Shown here in pieces: positions 1 to 11,374 of a DNA stretch of 64,000 nt. Source of the stretch: Ilyonectria destructans (Eukaryota; Ascomycota; Sordariomycetes; Hypocreales; Nectriaceae); NCBI GenBank assembly GCA_020740775.1, contig JAHEWK010000033.1, positions 355,364 to 419,363 of the forward strand, in the 5' to 3' direction. The notes beneath the pieces are model-generated. The model did no database searches. It was not told where the DNA came from and worked only from the letters and a program-made list of their open reading frames with translations. Made by a program: the position numbers and the translations under genes. How positions within the stretch are numbered: the first letter of the stretch is position 1; every line of letters starts with the position of its first letter.

Positions 1-320
1 AGACGTTGTATTTCCGCCAAATGAGGCGCAAGGCGTTCCGGTTTTTCATCGTCGACGTAGATCATATCCGTCTCAAAGTTGACCCAGACGTAGCGAGGCT
101 CAGACCCGTTGTTGGTTGTGGTGAAGAAGGATTTCCGATAAGGCACACACTGACGGGCTTCCTGGCTCGCTTGCACGGCTCCAGGGGGGGGCGTAGGCGA
201 TGAAAAGTCTGTTGTGTCGGTGCGTATGTGGACGATACGAGGGCCCGCTGCGAAGCCCCAAATGAGGGCACGGAGGTCAAAGGGGAGGCGCGGAAAGGCG
301 TGAAACGAGGCGGTGGCCAT
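1..320 (-). CDS. 2EXR-domain protein, 5' part only
   Basis: The reading frame starts at the ATG complementary to 318-320 and is still open at the left edge, giving about 106 residues. Near the N-terminus is F-x-x-FPRLPFDLRALIW, the signature of the fungal 2EXR domain (F..FP.LP.ELR..IW), followed by GPRIVHI and, around residue 80, RYVWVNFETDMIYVDD, which also fits the family. These proteins are common in Pezizomycotina, usually cytosolic, and of unknown biochemical role. A TATATAT on the minus strand at 524-530 lies about 200 bp upstream. No intron is needed within the visible part. The family call is firm; the function is unknown. The 3' end lies outside the window. Confidence 0.8.
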   Translation of the reverse strand, partial: MATASFHAFPRLPFDLRALIWGFAAGPRIVHIRTDTTDFSSPTPPPGAVQASQEARQCVPYRKSFFTTTNNGSEPRYVWVNFETDMIYVDDEKPERLAPHLAEIQR

Positions 321-523
321 TGGGAAGGAAGGATTGGGAAACACTAAGGAGAAAGACAAAGCAGAGATAGCTTTCTCGTTGACACGAGTGTTTTTTTGGA
401 TCGGTCCGAGCAGAGGGTTTGTTGGTTGGTGATGAGGTGTGGTCTGGAACGCCCGCGAGAAAGTGCGTTGGTTGCAAGTCGCAAAAGACAAACGTCCCTT
501 GCAAACGCGGGGACCGGGGACCC

Positions 524-530
524 ATATATA
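524..530 (-). promoter_or_regulatory. Possible TATA box of the 2EXR gene
   Basis: TATATAT read on the minus strand, about 204 bp upstream of the inferred ATG at 320, in otherwise GC-moderate DNA. Position is plausible for a long 5' UTR; there is no other support. Confidence 0.3.
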
Positions 531-1570
531 GCTTCTTCTGTTGCGAGATACCCACCATAACGTGGGGCTAGTATACTCCATCATTGGGATAAACGGCCGC
601 TTGCCTGCGCCTCTTGCGAGACCGTGAGTTACATGATCTGATTGGTGTTAGTGGCTATGGTTTATCCGTCTCGCTTCTGCACGGATCACAGCCTTTTCTC
701 GAAGAAGAAGACGTTAAGACGTTCTGAACATTCGAGTTCCGGATTTGTCTCTTGTCACCAACCAACACATGTACAGATTAAGAAGGAGAAGAAGCCGAAG
801 CTAAGTTAGCCAACAGCCGTTGGCCGTTGGCCGTTAGCTTGCCATCAGCCTCTTGCAGCTTCATTAAGCCGAGAATTACAAGCGCAGCCGAAACTCCAAA
901 GTCTTCCCCGTCTCCATCCAGGTAACTACTTTCGGAAGGTGCCGTACATTAATGTGTGAATTAGGCTATCTCGCTTTGTTCCGTTGGTGCAGACGGGTCG
1001 TGAGACCAGGACGAAGCTTGATAATTAGTTGCAAACAATCTTAACCATAACCTTCCATGTAACATGCATGTAACCCTGTATGTAACCATAGGCGGCGTTG
1101 GCTCAGCCAGACTACAGGGATACCATTGAAACATTTTCAGCCCAACCGGTGATCGGATTCTGCCTGCCGAGAGTGGGAACACGGAGGATCCATTCGGCTG
1201 ACCTCGGCTGCAGCCGCAGCTACATGTGCGTGCGTACCTGGCGGCAGGGATTACTCACATGCATTGATGTGGACCGATCTCAACTCATTCTTGGCGCATT
1301 TCGTGCAAAGGCATCTGACCTGTGCCTATGAGAGGGCTGAGGTTGAAATGAGGCATGGTTACTTCCGCTAATATCATCTTGGAGGAACGGCCACTTTCGC
1401 CTTATTCTGTCCCTTCCAAGGCATCCATTCTTCCCTCTCCTTGGGGCTCACATTCCTTTTCCACCAGATCGTACATTCTTTTCATTAGATCTTATCTTCC
1501 TACCATTCATTTGCTCCATATTCATTATTCTCACTATTTTTAACGGCCATTGGGCCTCCTCTCGTTCATC
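531..1570. other. Intergenic region between the divergent 2EXR and chitinase genes
   Basis: About 1 kb with normal base composition and no convincing coding frame; the short open frames here do not resemble any family. It should contain both divergent promoters. A small tandem CGTTGGC-like run sits near 815-840. From about 1380 to 1550 the plus strand is pyrimidine-rich (C/T tracts), usual for a fungal core promoter just upstream of the chitinase start at 1571. Confidence 0.5.
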
Positions 1571-3284
1571 ATGGCTTCTTTTTTACAATCTCCTCTCATC
1601 CCATTACTCTTGGCGGCAGGGTCAATAGCAACGGCTGCTGCTAGCCAAGATGCAAGCCTTGAGGAGTGGCACGCATCAGTCAACCGGACGCAAGCAGTTC
1701 AGGCATGTCCCTCGTCGTGCCAAACTGCTGGCGCTGACTCGGCTGCCCCTGAAGACTTGTCGTCATGGTTCTTGTTCCCCGACGAATCTAGCGTGGCGGC
1801 TTGCAACGAGACCATGCTGTTGAGCTTCAACATCCAGAACGATGCCAATCCCGATGGACAAGCTCCCGTGACAGCCATCAGGGGATGTAAAGCCGAGTTT
1901 AGCTTGGTACAAAAGGCTATGGAGGGGTCGAGCGATGATATTGCAGCAGTCTGTTCCACGCCCAACCACGACATAATTCAAGCACCTGTCACCATGAACG
2001 GCAATAACACCAGCGATAAGAAGTTCTTTCTCGATGATCTTCTTTCCGCAGGACACCAAGTCCAAAACTACTTGAGCACAAAAAAACCCAACTGCACTCA
2101 AAATGTCTTGACTTTTGGCTATTCGCGGTCTTCGGCCATTGGCTTGTTCGCCGGCGCTGAGGTATATTAACACGGCCTCCATGCTGATATCTTGAGCCGC
2201 TTCTTGGAGGATGCCGCGAGGCAAGAGAGCTTTTCTGGGACAAAAATTGCCCAGCTCTGTACTGGAAATGGGCGTGGGTCTGACTACGCGGTCGGAATCA
2301 TCTCCACTACCTCCGATCGCTTGCCTTTCGTCCAGGAGGTGATCCGCACCTGGGCAGACGGACGATGTGTATCTAGCGACCAAGAGGACTGGATGACAGT
2401 ATCTCTGCGCGTTCCTGGCCAGATTCAAGGCTCCAACAATGCAACATCCTCGTCCTCCACGTCATCAGAAGCCGCCCACGCCTGGTCGGGGTCAAGACTC
2501 GCCTCTAGAGCTACTTGCAAGACTGCTGAAGTCAAGGCCAACGACGGCTGTGACGCTGTGGCCGAACGATGCGGCATCAAGCTGACAGATTTGAAAAAGT
2601 ACAACTCGGCCAAAACTTTCTGCAACACTCTCGTTCCCAGACAGAAAGTCTGCTGCTCTGCCGGCACGCTGCCCGATCCTATTCCTGCTGCCAACTCTGA
2701 TGGCACTTGCAAGACCAAGTCTGTCATCAGTGGGGACTCCTGCGCGTCCATGGCGAAAAAGTGTGGACTCAAGGCCGCTGACTTCACCAAGCTTCACAGC
2801 GACTCCAAGTTCTGCTCCTCTTTGATGGTTGGCCAGCCTGTCTGCTGCACCCGTGGCAAACTCCCCGACATCGCACCCAAGCCCAGCAAGGACGGTTCTT
2901 GCGCTGCATATGCCATCAAGGCGGACGACAACTGTGCCACCATTGCCGTCTCTCACGGAATCACCGTGGAGAAGATTGAAACCTTTAACAAGAAGACGTG
3001 GGGCTGGAACGGGTGTAAGTTGCTCTGGCGTGGAACTTCCATCTGGCTGAGCACCGGCACGCCTCCATTCCCTTCGTCCATCTCTGATGCTGTCTGCGGG
3101 CCGCAGGTTCCCGGCACCAAGAAACCATCTTCTGGGAGCAGTGACACCTGGGCCAAGTTGAATCCTTGTCCCTTGAACGTTTGCTGTAACGTCTGGGGCA
3201 AATGCGGAATGACTGACGATTTTTGCGTCATCGCCAAGGCAGCCACTGGTGCTCCTGGCACGACTGCCAAAGGCAAGAACTCAC

Positions 3285-3344
3285 GTAAGTCAACTATTGC
3301 CTATAATTCATCTATACTTGTTGAGATCCTTCTAACACATCCAG
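3285..3344 (+). other. Chitinase intron 1
   Basis: 60 nt, GTAAGT donor, TCTAAC branch site at 3331-3336, CCAG acceptor. It is a multiple of three without a stop, so it reads through by chance, but the signals are canonical and removal places the GH18 N-terminus directly after the chitin-binding linker. Confidence 0.7.
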
Positions 3345-3754
3345 GTATTTCCAGCTGTGGCAGAGATATCATCAAGGGCACGGCACCAGCCAAGACCATG
3401 CGTGTTGCCTACTTTGAAGCCTGGAACTCGAAACGCAAGTGCTTGAACATGGACGTTGATGAAATCGATAAATCCAAGTACACGCACATTCATTTCGCCT
3501 TTGCCGACGTCACCTCGACCTTCAATATCGACGTCAGCGCCTCCCTACGTCAGTTCAACCTCTTCAAGGCCATGACTGGAATCAAGAAAATCATTTCCTT
3601 TGGTGGGTGGGACTTTAGCACGAAGCCAGGGACCTACACCATTCTACGTGAAGCTGTCAAGCCTGCGAACCGAGCTACGTTCACAAGTAACATCATTGCC
3701 TTTGTTAAGAAGCACAATCTGGATGGTGTTGATCTTGACTGGGAGTATCCGGGG

Positions 3755-3842
3755 GTAAGTGACCACTCTGTCTCACACACTATCGACAGTGTCGCTGTGT
3801 TACAGCACAATATGTATGGGTTGATGCTAACCAAGATCGAAG
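3755..3842 (+). other. Chitinase intron 2, just after the catalytic motif
   Basis: 88 nt, GTAAGT donor directly after the WEYPG codons, GCTAAC branch near 3826, acceptor GAAG ending at 3842, phase 0. Removal restores the usual family order WEYPG then APDIP. Without it the frame closes at 3880. Confidence 0.85.
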
Positions 3843-4531
3843 GCGCCCGACATTCCCGACATCCCTTCTGGGGATGCTAGTGCCGGAAAGGACTATTATC
3901 AGACGTTGAGTGCCCTGAAGACAGCCTTGGGCACCAGCAAGTCGGTCTCGTTCGCAGCTCCGGCTTCATGTTGGTACCTCAAAGCCTTTCCCGTGAAGGA
4001 GATGGGGTCCAAGATCGACTACATCATTTACATGACATATGATCTTCATGGTCAGTGGGACTACGACAACAAATGGACCTCGTCTGGCTGTCCCACTGGC
4101 AACTGTCTCCGCTCCCACGTGAACATCACCGAGACAAGAGACTCCCTGTCCATGATCACCAAGGCAAGTGTCCCATCTAATAAGGTCGTGGTCGGAGTTT
4201 CGAGCTACGGGCGATCTTTCAAGATGGCCCAGGCTGGCTGCACTGGGCCGACGTGCAAGTTCACGGGCAGCCCACGAGTATCAAACGCGGCAAAAGGTCG
4301 TTGTACCAACACTGCTGGCTACATCTCGGACGCAGAGATTCAAGACATCACCGACTACGGTAAGGTGACAAAGCAGTGGACTGATGCTGGGTCCAATATA
4401 CTGGTTTACAACAACACGGAGTGGGTTGCCTACATGGACGAAGATACCAAGGCATCCCGGGCGAAGCTCTACGCGTCTTACAATTTCGCCGGAACATCCG
4501 ACTGGGCTGTCGATTTGCAGGAGTTTGTCGA

Positions 4532-4582
4532 GTAAATCGCTTTTCACTGGAATGAAACGGTCGTATACTATCTCTTTGTCAG
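4532..4582 (+). other. Chitinase intron 3 (hides an apparent stop)
   Basis: 51 nt, GTAAAT donor, TTTGTCAG acceptor ending at 4582, phase 2. It contains the TAA at 4533-4535 that otherwise ends the GH18 frame. Splicing links the end of GH18 to an acidic linker (GEEEDDYEPN) and the Cys-rich C-terminal region in the same frame. The branch site is weak. Confidence 0.6.
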
Positions 4583-5656
4583 CGGTACCGGCGAAGAAGA
4601 GGATGATTACGAGCCAAATTACGTTGCCACGATAATTGACCATTTCGAGGACTGTGACTCCGACTTTACCAGCCTGAGTCAACTCAAGAACCGAAAGTCT
4701 AAGGTCCCATCCTATTGCATGGACCAGTACCTTGTCGATGTTGATATCAGCATCATGGACGATGCGCTCAGCAGGTACAACGGGCTGATTGATGACGGCT
4801 ACGACGACAGGTTCAAGGTCTACGAGGAGTACACCAAGGAGCAGGTGCCGTCTCAGATCAACGCCTTCATGGGCAACGGACACGTCGGCGACTACTTCAA
4901 GTGCGAGGAAACCAAATATAGGACATGTTGCAGCGGCTGCAATTTCGCTAGTTGCGCGAATAACTGCGATAAGTCATCCGGCTGCAAAAACGGCATGGGA
5001 ACACAGACAATCACCTGTCCAACAGTCTACAAGGACGGGTCGGATGGCATCGACTGGCTCCACACAACGGTGCCCAATACGACATTTACCCTGCAAGACT
5101 CGGATGGCTTCTGCAGTGGACAGCATGGAAAAGGTCGTCGAGGAAGCCAAGAATATTGCCAAGGCAGAGAGAGAGGCGATGATTGCCAACTTCATCGGTG
5201 GCATTCTCTTCTTTCTCCCCATCGTCGGTGAAGTGGCAGCGGCGAGCAGTATGACTGCGATTCGAGCCGCTTTGCAGATGGTCGAGGCCGCTGGCGAGGC
5301 GGGACTGATGGCGTATGCCATCGTCCAAGACCCTGATAACGCATTCATGACTGTCTTTAGTACCTTGGCGGGTGCAGGATTGGGTCGCAAGAATTGGGGC
5401 AAGGCGACTACCGCGAGGAGGGATATGAAAGACGCCGACGTCAAGAAGTTGGGATCGATTAAGGATGATTTGGATACCATCAATCTTCTCCGTGGAGGGT
5501 TATGTAGGATTTAATCTAAGGAGGTCATCGTCCATTGTGTTGTGTTGGTCCTGTCGAACTTTGGGGACATGAGACCCGCTCTTCGCTATGCAGGGCTACC
5601 CTTGCAGGTGGTGGCGGGGGCTTCCTTCCCTTCCCATTACAGCGGTGGATGACCTC

Positions 5657-5663
5657 TATAAAA
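5657..5663 (+). promoter_or_regulatory. TATA box of the alpha/beta-barrel gene
   Basis: TATAAAA about 132 bp upstream of the ATG at 5795, followed by a pyrimidine-rich leader with ATCTTC repeats, a common layout for strongly expressed fungal genes. Confidence 0.45.
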
Positions 5664-5794
5664 TGGCTGCACCCGTTGGACGCAGGTACTTAAAGGCTGT
5701 CAGGCCGCTGCCCTTGGAACAAGCCAGAGCATCTCCCAACATCCATCCACCCATCTTCTCCTCATCTTCCACTCGCCACCAACCCAGACTCGAA

Positions 5795-6571
5795 ATGGCT
5801 CTTCAAGACATTGCCGAATGGTCGCCCGTGTGCGGCCTGGCAGCATGGACAAGATTCAAAGTCTCGCCTGACGGGGAGATTGACCCGTCCATCTTCGACC
5901 CGCTCACCGAGGTAGCCTCCGACATTGGCGCCGTCTACTACGGCCGGATCCACGAGTCACCCGACGAATGCATGCTCGTCGTCGCGTGGAAGACGCCAGA
6001 CGTGTATGCGAAGTTCAAAGAATCGCCGCAGCGCGAGGAGTTGATGGCCAATATGAAGGCCGCCTCCCCTTCCGACACCGCCGCCACGGAACCGGAAACG
6101 CAAACGCTGTCGTTTTCGAGAAGGATATTCTGGCTCAAGTTCGGGCCCAACACCGAGGTCATGTCGGCGTACCTGCCGGCCTCGTCGTCGCCGGAGACCC
6201 AGCACGCCGTCCCTCGGGTCATGCGCCTCCGCCACAACCCCCAAGTGCCGCCTTCGAAGAAGCGCACCTACGTGAAACCGCCCAACTTCGCGTGGGTGGA
6301 GGGGCCGCCGCAGGTTCGGGACGGGGAGCAGGTTCTGGGGGCGGTTTGGAACAATTTATGGAACGATAAGGAGAGCGAGCGGGTCTTCAAGACGACGGAG
6401 AAGAGATATGAAGCTGGGATGCCGCTCGCCGTGGATGTTTTCGAGCGGGATTTGAAAAATCTTGGCGTCACTGGGCTCAGCTCGTATCACGTCAATTTCC
6501 AGCAGTACAAGAAGATCCCTCGTGACATATGGGGGAAACATGCCCCCGAAAGAGCCACTCCCTTTACCTAG
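5795..6571 (+). CDS. Dimeric alpha/beta-barrel (ABM-like) protein
   Basis: One intronless frame of 258 residues from ATG 5795; the in-frame leader upstream back to 5588 is probably 5' UTR because a TATA box and pyrimidine-rich stretch lie inside it. The first ~80 residues match the ferredoxin-like ABM pattern seen in fungal proteins: a hydrophobic strand with AWTRFKV, then VYYGRIHESPDECMLVVAWKTPDVYAKFKESP. The second half (VFERDLKNLGVTGLSSYHVNF near the C-terminus) may be a second barrel half. No signal peptide. Such domains occur in small monooxygenases and heme- or ligand-binding proteins; no catalytic residue can be assigned here. It lies 280 bp downstream of the chitinase remnant on the same strand, with its own promoter. 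Confidence 0.7.
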   Translation: MALQDIAEWSPVCGLAAWTRFKVSPDGEIDPSIFDPLTEVASDIGAVYYGRIHESPDECMLVVAWKTPDVYAKFKESPQREELMANMKAASPSDTAATEPETQTLSFSRRIFWLKFGPNTEVMSAYLPASSSPETQHAVPRVMRLRHNPQVPPSKKRTYVKPPNFAWVEGPPQVRDGEQVLGAVWNNLWNDKESERVFKTTEKRYEAGMPLAVDVFERDLKNLGVTGLSSYHVNFQQYKKIPRDIWGKHAPERATPFT

Positions 6572-6649
6572 AGTACCTATAACTACATCACACAAGGTCC
6601 ACTCAACTACCCGATCCCATGAACCCTCAAACCCGCGTGAACCTCCCCG

Positions 6650-7958
6650 TTACAGAAGCGTAGATGCTGAGCTGGCAAACGTGTACGCGGTATTCCTTCT
6701 CCCCAGCTCGTACGCCAGCGCGAAGAGGGCAAACGACTCTGGGTTCTTCTTGGACTGCTCAAGAGTGATTTGCTTCCCAGTCAGCTCAGCTGCATTTTTT
6801 CGGACGATTTCACTCAGCCGATCTGCACTTTCGTCGTCAGTCGATCTGTATCATGTCACGTTCGACGCGTTTTGTGCTTACATGCGGTGTCCGGAGTGTG
6901 CTCATTCAACAGGGCGAAGTGGAACATCTCATGGAACAGGGTGAGGCCCTCGGGCTGGAGTTTCTCGACGGAAAGATCCTCTTCAGTCACGGCGGGGATG
7001 GCGTCCAGGCTCTTGTACCAGCCCTTGTCAGCCCAGTTCTTGGTGCAGAACGTAATGGTGTTGGGCTGGAAATTGTCGTCAGTGCCGGCGAGGTTGTTGC
7101 CTCGGGAGGAGTAATCTCCAGTGATGTCGTAGTTGTACTTCTTTAGTCCTACGGCGTCTGCCCAGAATGGGACTAGAGACGGACAAAAGCATTAGGATCC
7201 TCACTCAAGAGTCGAGCTGGAGACGGTGGTGGACTTACCGAAGGGCTGAGGAAGCTTCTTCTTTGCTGCTGCAGTTTTGGCTGCATCAATTGCCGCATTT
7301 CGTTTGACATAATTATCCTCATATAGTTCGTTGTACACCTCCTTGATCTTCTTTCCGTCCGCGTTTGGTGTTCCGGTGCCCTCGTCTTGAGCAATGTCCT
7401 CCCAAGACTTCTCTGTATTTTAAGAGGTTAACAACTCCACTGCAAGGATTCCGCGTGCAGGCTTACCTTCTGCCCATGTGCTGTCACAGAAGATCCATGG
7501 CTTGTCATCGTTCTCGGGATCGGTCGAGTCATCGGTCAAGGCTGCGATCACCTCCTCGACGCTGGCTGAGCATCCGTGTTAGCGATCTCTTTCCTGCTTC
7601 TTCTGCCCCGGGGAAATGTACTCTTGAGGGCTTGAGCATGCCCCCCGAAAGTACCTGTTTTCGCGTTGATGTTGAAAAAGGTCTTGAGGTACTTTTGGCT
7701 ATCGGCATCGGTTGTACCCGCATCTTTCTGGGCTATGGCATCGTTGATGCATGCCAGGGCTGCATCAGCGAGCGTCTGTGTGTCCAAATACCACTGTTGG
7801 ATGTCCCAACCGTCGCAACCGCCTTTCTCCGTGCCGCCGTAGACAACAAAGGCATCATTGACAGTGATGGCCTGTACAGCGGTCGTCGCGATGCTAAGGA
7901 CGGCAACTGCCCGCACCAGGCCTGTGACAGAGCACGAAGAGCGCAGGGCTGCCAACAT
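6650..7958 (-). CDS. Secreted zinc metallopeptidase, aspzincin (M35-like)
   Basis: Five exons read on the minus strand: 7958-7655, 7565-7467, 7412-7239, 7172-6882 and 6822-6650, total 346 residues. All four introns (89, 54, 65 and 59 nt) have GT/AG ends; the first has a clear GCTAAC branch site. The N-terminus is hydrophobic (signal peptide, about residues 1-28). The zinc motif HEMFH is at residues 273-277, followed by TPDTAY with Asp 287, matching the aspzincin HExxH...TxDxxY pattern in which Asp is the third ligand. The N-terminal half has the GGC...W.....L...A pattern of fungal lysine-specific/deuterolysin-like peptidases. It should be an extracellular protease. An alternative ATG at 7973 adds five residues. 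No lesion seen. It lies tail-to-tail with the alpha/beta-barrel gene, 78 bp apart. Confidence 0.8.
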
Positions 7959-9520
7959 GGTGACAGTAGGCACAGTTGTCCTGTGATAAGCTCAAGTGCT
8001 CAATGGTGTACGACGATGGCTAAACGAAGGCGTAGAGTGGGCTGAAGGAACGAATCAAGGAAATGAATGGCGGTAACCGACTATACGTGTCAGAGCAGGA
8101 GAAGGTGGCTATAAGAAACGTCACCAAGATCAAGTGGCAGATTCCGGAGCAAGTCGAGTACATAATCGGAGGATACGAGGAAACGCAGCCCCCAGCTGCG
8201 ACTATAGCGTGGGCTGGGACCGGGGATGCAAGCCTTCGAAGCAACAGGGCAGTGTAAGGGGCACAGAAACGGGAATTCGCGCATGTGGACCTGGCCTTCA
8301 TAATTTTCAATCCCGCAGGATCTCTCCAGTTCGTTTCCCGCTTCATTTCGAAGACGCTCTTGTGTGGCGTTGCATGATTATGCGGTGATGGACATAAGTC
8401 CTGAACCGCACATAATCCATTCGCAGGGATGGGCAGACTACAACCAACAACACCAAAGAACGGATGAAAGCGAGAGCGACGTCTGCACTTAATTTTAATC
8501 CCTGTGGAACAAGCTTATCCTTTAGTCTAAATGCGACGCAGCTGAGCTGCAAATGTTTCAGAAGGAATAAGTTGAGCACAACCAACAACGCCGAAGGACC
8601 AACAGACAGCGCGCACCCCACGAGGCCACGGAAGGATCAGAGCAAGATCGGCAACTGGAGACCTGATTCTAAAAATTCATACACTATCAGCCAATGAAAT
8701 CTAGAAGTCTTCGGAGGATACTGTTCTGGGATGAATGGTTTTATTTCCTATGCATGCCATCCCAGTTGACGCGTATCGAATATATAGTTCCTCTCCCCCA
8801 ATGCACCGGTCCTGAATCCTGATCCGGGAATAGCTGCACGGTCTCGAAGGAATTCTTCCGTACTAAAAAAGGCCCCCTCGTATTTACGCCTCGGCTATGC
8901 ACCTTGCCACTGGCAGGGCTGCATCGAGATGCGGGCAGACCCCGGCAAAAGGTTAACTTACGAGAAGGATTTGCGGCTGAGATGCACCTATTTGTTTCAG
9001 AAACAAACGAATGCCACGGACGGAGACGAGATTCGGGCCGACCCTATCCTACTTGTGGTTCTACTATGGTGCGTTTACGTACTGTTGGTTGTTGGTTGTT
9101 GGTTGTTACCTGCATGGTGCGTTTACGTACTGTTGGTTGTTGGTTGTTGGTTGATACCTGCATGTTGCGAACCCTGCTCCGTACCGGACGGAGATGACCT
9201 TCGTCCAAGCCTCAACTGGGTACCTATGCACGGTAATTCACAATTCAGGGATTGTATTCGCGCAGTCTTTTGCGCAGGAATAGGATGGTGAGATACATAA
9301 GCACATATGTATTTTACTCGGCTGAGACGTTTCCTTCCGAGGATATCCAGCACCATAGTTGGCCGCGTTCACTGTGTCCTCGGATTCTCAATTATATGGT
9401 ATCCTCGTCTTCTCTTTACTCTTCTTTCTTGGTCCATTGGTCATTCACTCGTTCCATTCATGACACTTTTCGGTCTTGTTCATCTCGCTCATCCAACTTG
9501 CAAGTGAGAGAACCTCCAAG
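7959..9520. other. Intergenic region, metallopeptidase to adhesin-like gene
   Basis: About 1.5 kb of normal composition between divergent genes. Several short open frames exist on both strands but none shows a recognisable domain, consistent codon use or splice structure. The only clear structure is the 48-bp tandem duplication at 9066-9161. Confidence 0.5.
9066..9161 (+). repeat. 48-bp tandem duplication
   Basis: Two head-to-tail copies (9066-9113 and 9114-9161) with one visible mismatch (TTGTTACC versus TTGATACC). Each unit holds a TTG GTTG GTTG-type run. It lies about 400 bp upstream of the adhesin-like start and may be a promoter-region slippage product. Confidence 0.85.
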
Positions 9521-9713
9521 ATGAAGGCTTCCCTAGCGACATCGCTGTTGTTGCTCATCAGCTCCCACCTCATCGAGGCAGGAAGGCGTCCTCGACGGGG
9601 ATATCACTGCCATTCAGGTCACTGTCTTTGCGGTGAAGAATGCCGCGCTCTCGGACGAGGTCAGTCCTGCTGCCCGCGTAGGCATGAACACCAAGAGCAC
9701 ATCTGCGGCCCAG

Positions 9714-9770
9714 GTAAGTTCGCATATCAACTGTATAACATTAAGCCCTGAGCTAACAACAAAACTCAAG
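9714..9770 (+). other. Adhesin-like gene intron 1
   Basis: 57 nt, GTAAGT donor, AGCTAAC branch near 9751, CAAG acceptor, phase 1. Splicing joins two halves of the Cys-rich head (CGPG to KECCGRGCC). Confidence 0.8.
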
Positions 9771-10407
9771 GCAAGGAGTGTTGTGGCAGGGGTTGCTGTA
9801 GAGAAGGATGGAAATGTGGAAAGAACGAAATGTGCTATCCGTCTCACTCTATTTCCTCTCTCCCGCCCAACTACTTCACTACAGTCGTTACAATTGTCAC
9901 AGCGGTTCCCGTGTCCCCAACCAGCCATGAAGAGATTTCCAGCACTTTGAGCTACGAGTCAACCCTCTATGCTCTCCCTCCCACCTCGGCAGATGGATAC
10001 TCAAGCTTGAGCAGCACAAGTGACTATGGTCTTTCCTCAGGCACGCCCGAGGGTTCCACTGAGTTGTCATCTACTCCGGTCGACGCTGCAGTAGACACTC
10101 TCAGTTCGGTCAACACCAATACTGGCGTCTACACCCCTCCTGCATCGACCGTTGGCGGTTCAGAGACTGAATCCTATACTCCTGCGACTACCCCCTCATC
10201 CACTGGTTCTGGATCGAACACAGAGTCACCACCAACTTCGGGTAGTGAGACGACCGACGCAGTTTCAACCCCTGGAACAGATGTTTCCACGGGGGGCACC
10301 TCGGAGACACCAGTGTCAACTCCCGGTGGAGGGGAGACCCCCAATAGCAGCCCTTCTGCAGGCGCCGCCACTTCTTTTGGTACCGACTCTCAACCCGGCT
10401 CGGGTGT

Positions 10408-11112
10408 GCCGACGGTGATCACCAACTCGGACGGCCAAGTCACCACGCTACCTGCTGTTACGAGTGATGTTTCCACGGGTGATACAACGCCTGGATCAGT
10501 TGTGCCTACAGTGATTACCAACTCGGACGGCCAGGTTTCAACCGTTTTCCCTCCCACTAGCACCACCCCAGGCCAAGTCACCCTTACCGCCATCACTGGC
10601 ACGGATGGCCAGGTTTTAACAGTATTCAACCCTACAACCCCAGGGACAGGCGCAGGCACTCAGGCCGTGATCACAAACTCGGACGGCCAAGTCTCGACCG
10701 TCGGCTCGGTGGCTACAACCCCAGGCCAGGCTACGCCTACTGTCATCACCGGCACGGACGGCCAGGTCTTGACTATGTTCCCCCCTATGGCCACGGACAC
10801 TCCCACAGTTATTACGAACTCGGACGGCCACGTCTCGACTGTGTTCCCTCCTACGAGCGCCGGCACTCCGACCATCATCACCGGCACAGACGGTCAGGTT
10901 TCTACCATCGTTCCTCCTCCCAGTACGACTCCAGGTTCTGATGTTGGTACTGTCGTCACTGGAACGGATGGCCAAGTGTCGACCATTTTGCCTCCAGTCA
11001 CCACAAATTCAGATGTTTCCACGCCCACTGTCATTACCAACTCTGACGGCCAAGTATCAACCTTGGTTTCAACTGGCACGGACCAAGGTTCCTCTACCCC
11101 CAGTGGTGTCAC
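10408..11112 (+). repeat. Coding repeat array, upstream part (9 full units)
   Basis: Nine units of about 20-28 codons, each with the core T(N/G)(S/T)DGQV(S/T/L)T preceded by PTVI-type residues and followed by a Pro-rich spacer. NSDGQ and GTDGQ variants alternate irregularly; one unit has DGH. The tenth unit is cut at 11112 by the Crypton and continues at 14550. Confidence 0.85.
11107..11112 (+). repeat. Left TGTCAC flanking repeat of the Crypton
   Basis: Direct copy of the TGTCAC at 14544-14549. It belongs to the host codons for V-T in the tenth repeat; the match extends to TGTCAC(A/G)GGT with one mismatch. Confidence 0.75.
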
Positions 11113-11374
11113 AGGTCTTCGCGCCCGACGACGGGTCGTCCGGTCGCCGAATGACCGCACGGCCCCCATACGAATCCCTGTTCAAATCTGAAGGCCCGGT
11201 CCTTCAGAATTCAATAGGGATTCGCTCGGATGACCGGCGTTTCAGGCCGAAATTGAGGGTCCGTGGCCGCCAAAGGCGGTGCAGGGCCTTCATTTTTGGA
11301 CAGATCACCATCATTTTGGCAGGAGCATCAATTATCCCCATCACCGACCAACCATAACCCGCCACCACAACGCA

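Larger units (their letters stand above)
1571..5514 (+). pseudogene. LysM-CBM18-GH18 chitinase, killer-toxin-like subgroup, broken
   Basis: Start ATG 1571 is followed by a hydrophobic signal peptide (about residues 1-26). Inferred exons are 1571-3284, 3345-3754, 3843-4531 and 4583 onward, with canonical splice sites. Domains: a Cys-containing N-terminal module; three LysM-like modules (about residues 316-362, 380-426, 444-493); a hevein-type chitin-binding domain (about 509-552); then a GH18 barrel with the catalytic motif DGVDLDWE (Glu about 705). The C-terminal Cys-rich region follows. It would cleave chitin outside the cell. Two breaks: an in-frame TAA at 2168-2170 (codon 200) with clear family-like sequence continuing in the same frame, and a frame change near 5110, where the family normally has roughly 100 more residues. 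Frame +1 then runs to 5514 with the usual hydrophobic C-terminal helices. A stop at 4533 lies inside an apparent 51-nt intron and is not a lesion. Confidence 0.85.

Noticed and set aside
4533..4535. Stop codon at the end of the GH18 barrel read as a third lesion of the chitinase
   Set aside because: It sits in a 51-nt GTAAAT...CAG intron whose removal keeps the frame into the Cys-rich C-terminal region.
9066..9161. CRISPR-like or centromeric repeat
   Set aside because: Only two adjacent copies with no spacers; simple tandem duplication in a fungal promoter region.
8904..9291. Overlapping plus-strand frames of 97 and 120 codons
   Set aside because: They run through the 48-bp tandem duplication and have repetitive, unlikely protein composition with no domain.
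10152..10975. Long minus- and plus-strand frames opposite the DGQVST repeats
   Set aside because: Shadows of the repeat-coding frame; periodic composition only.
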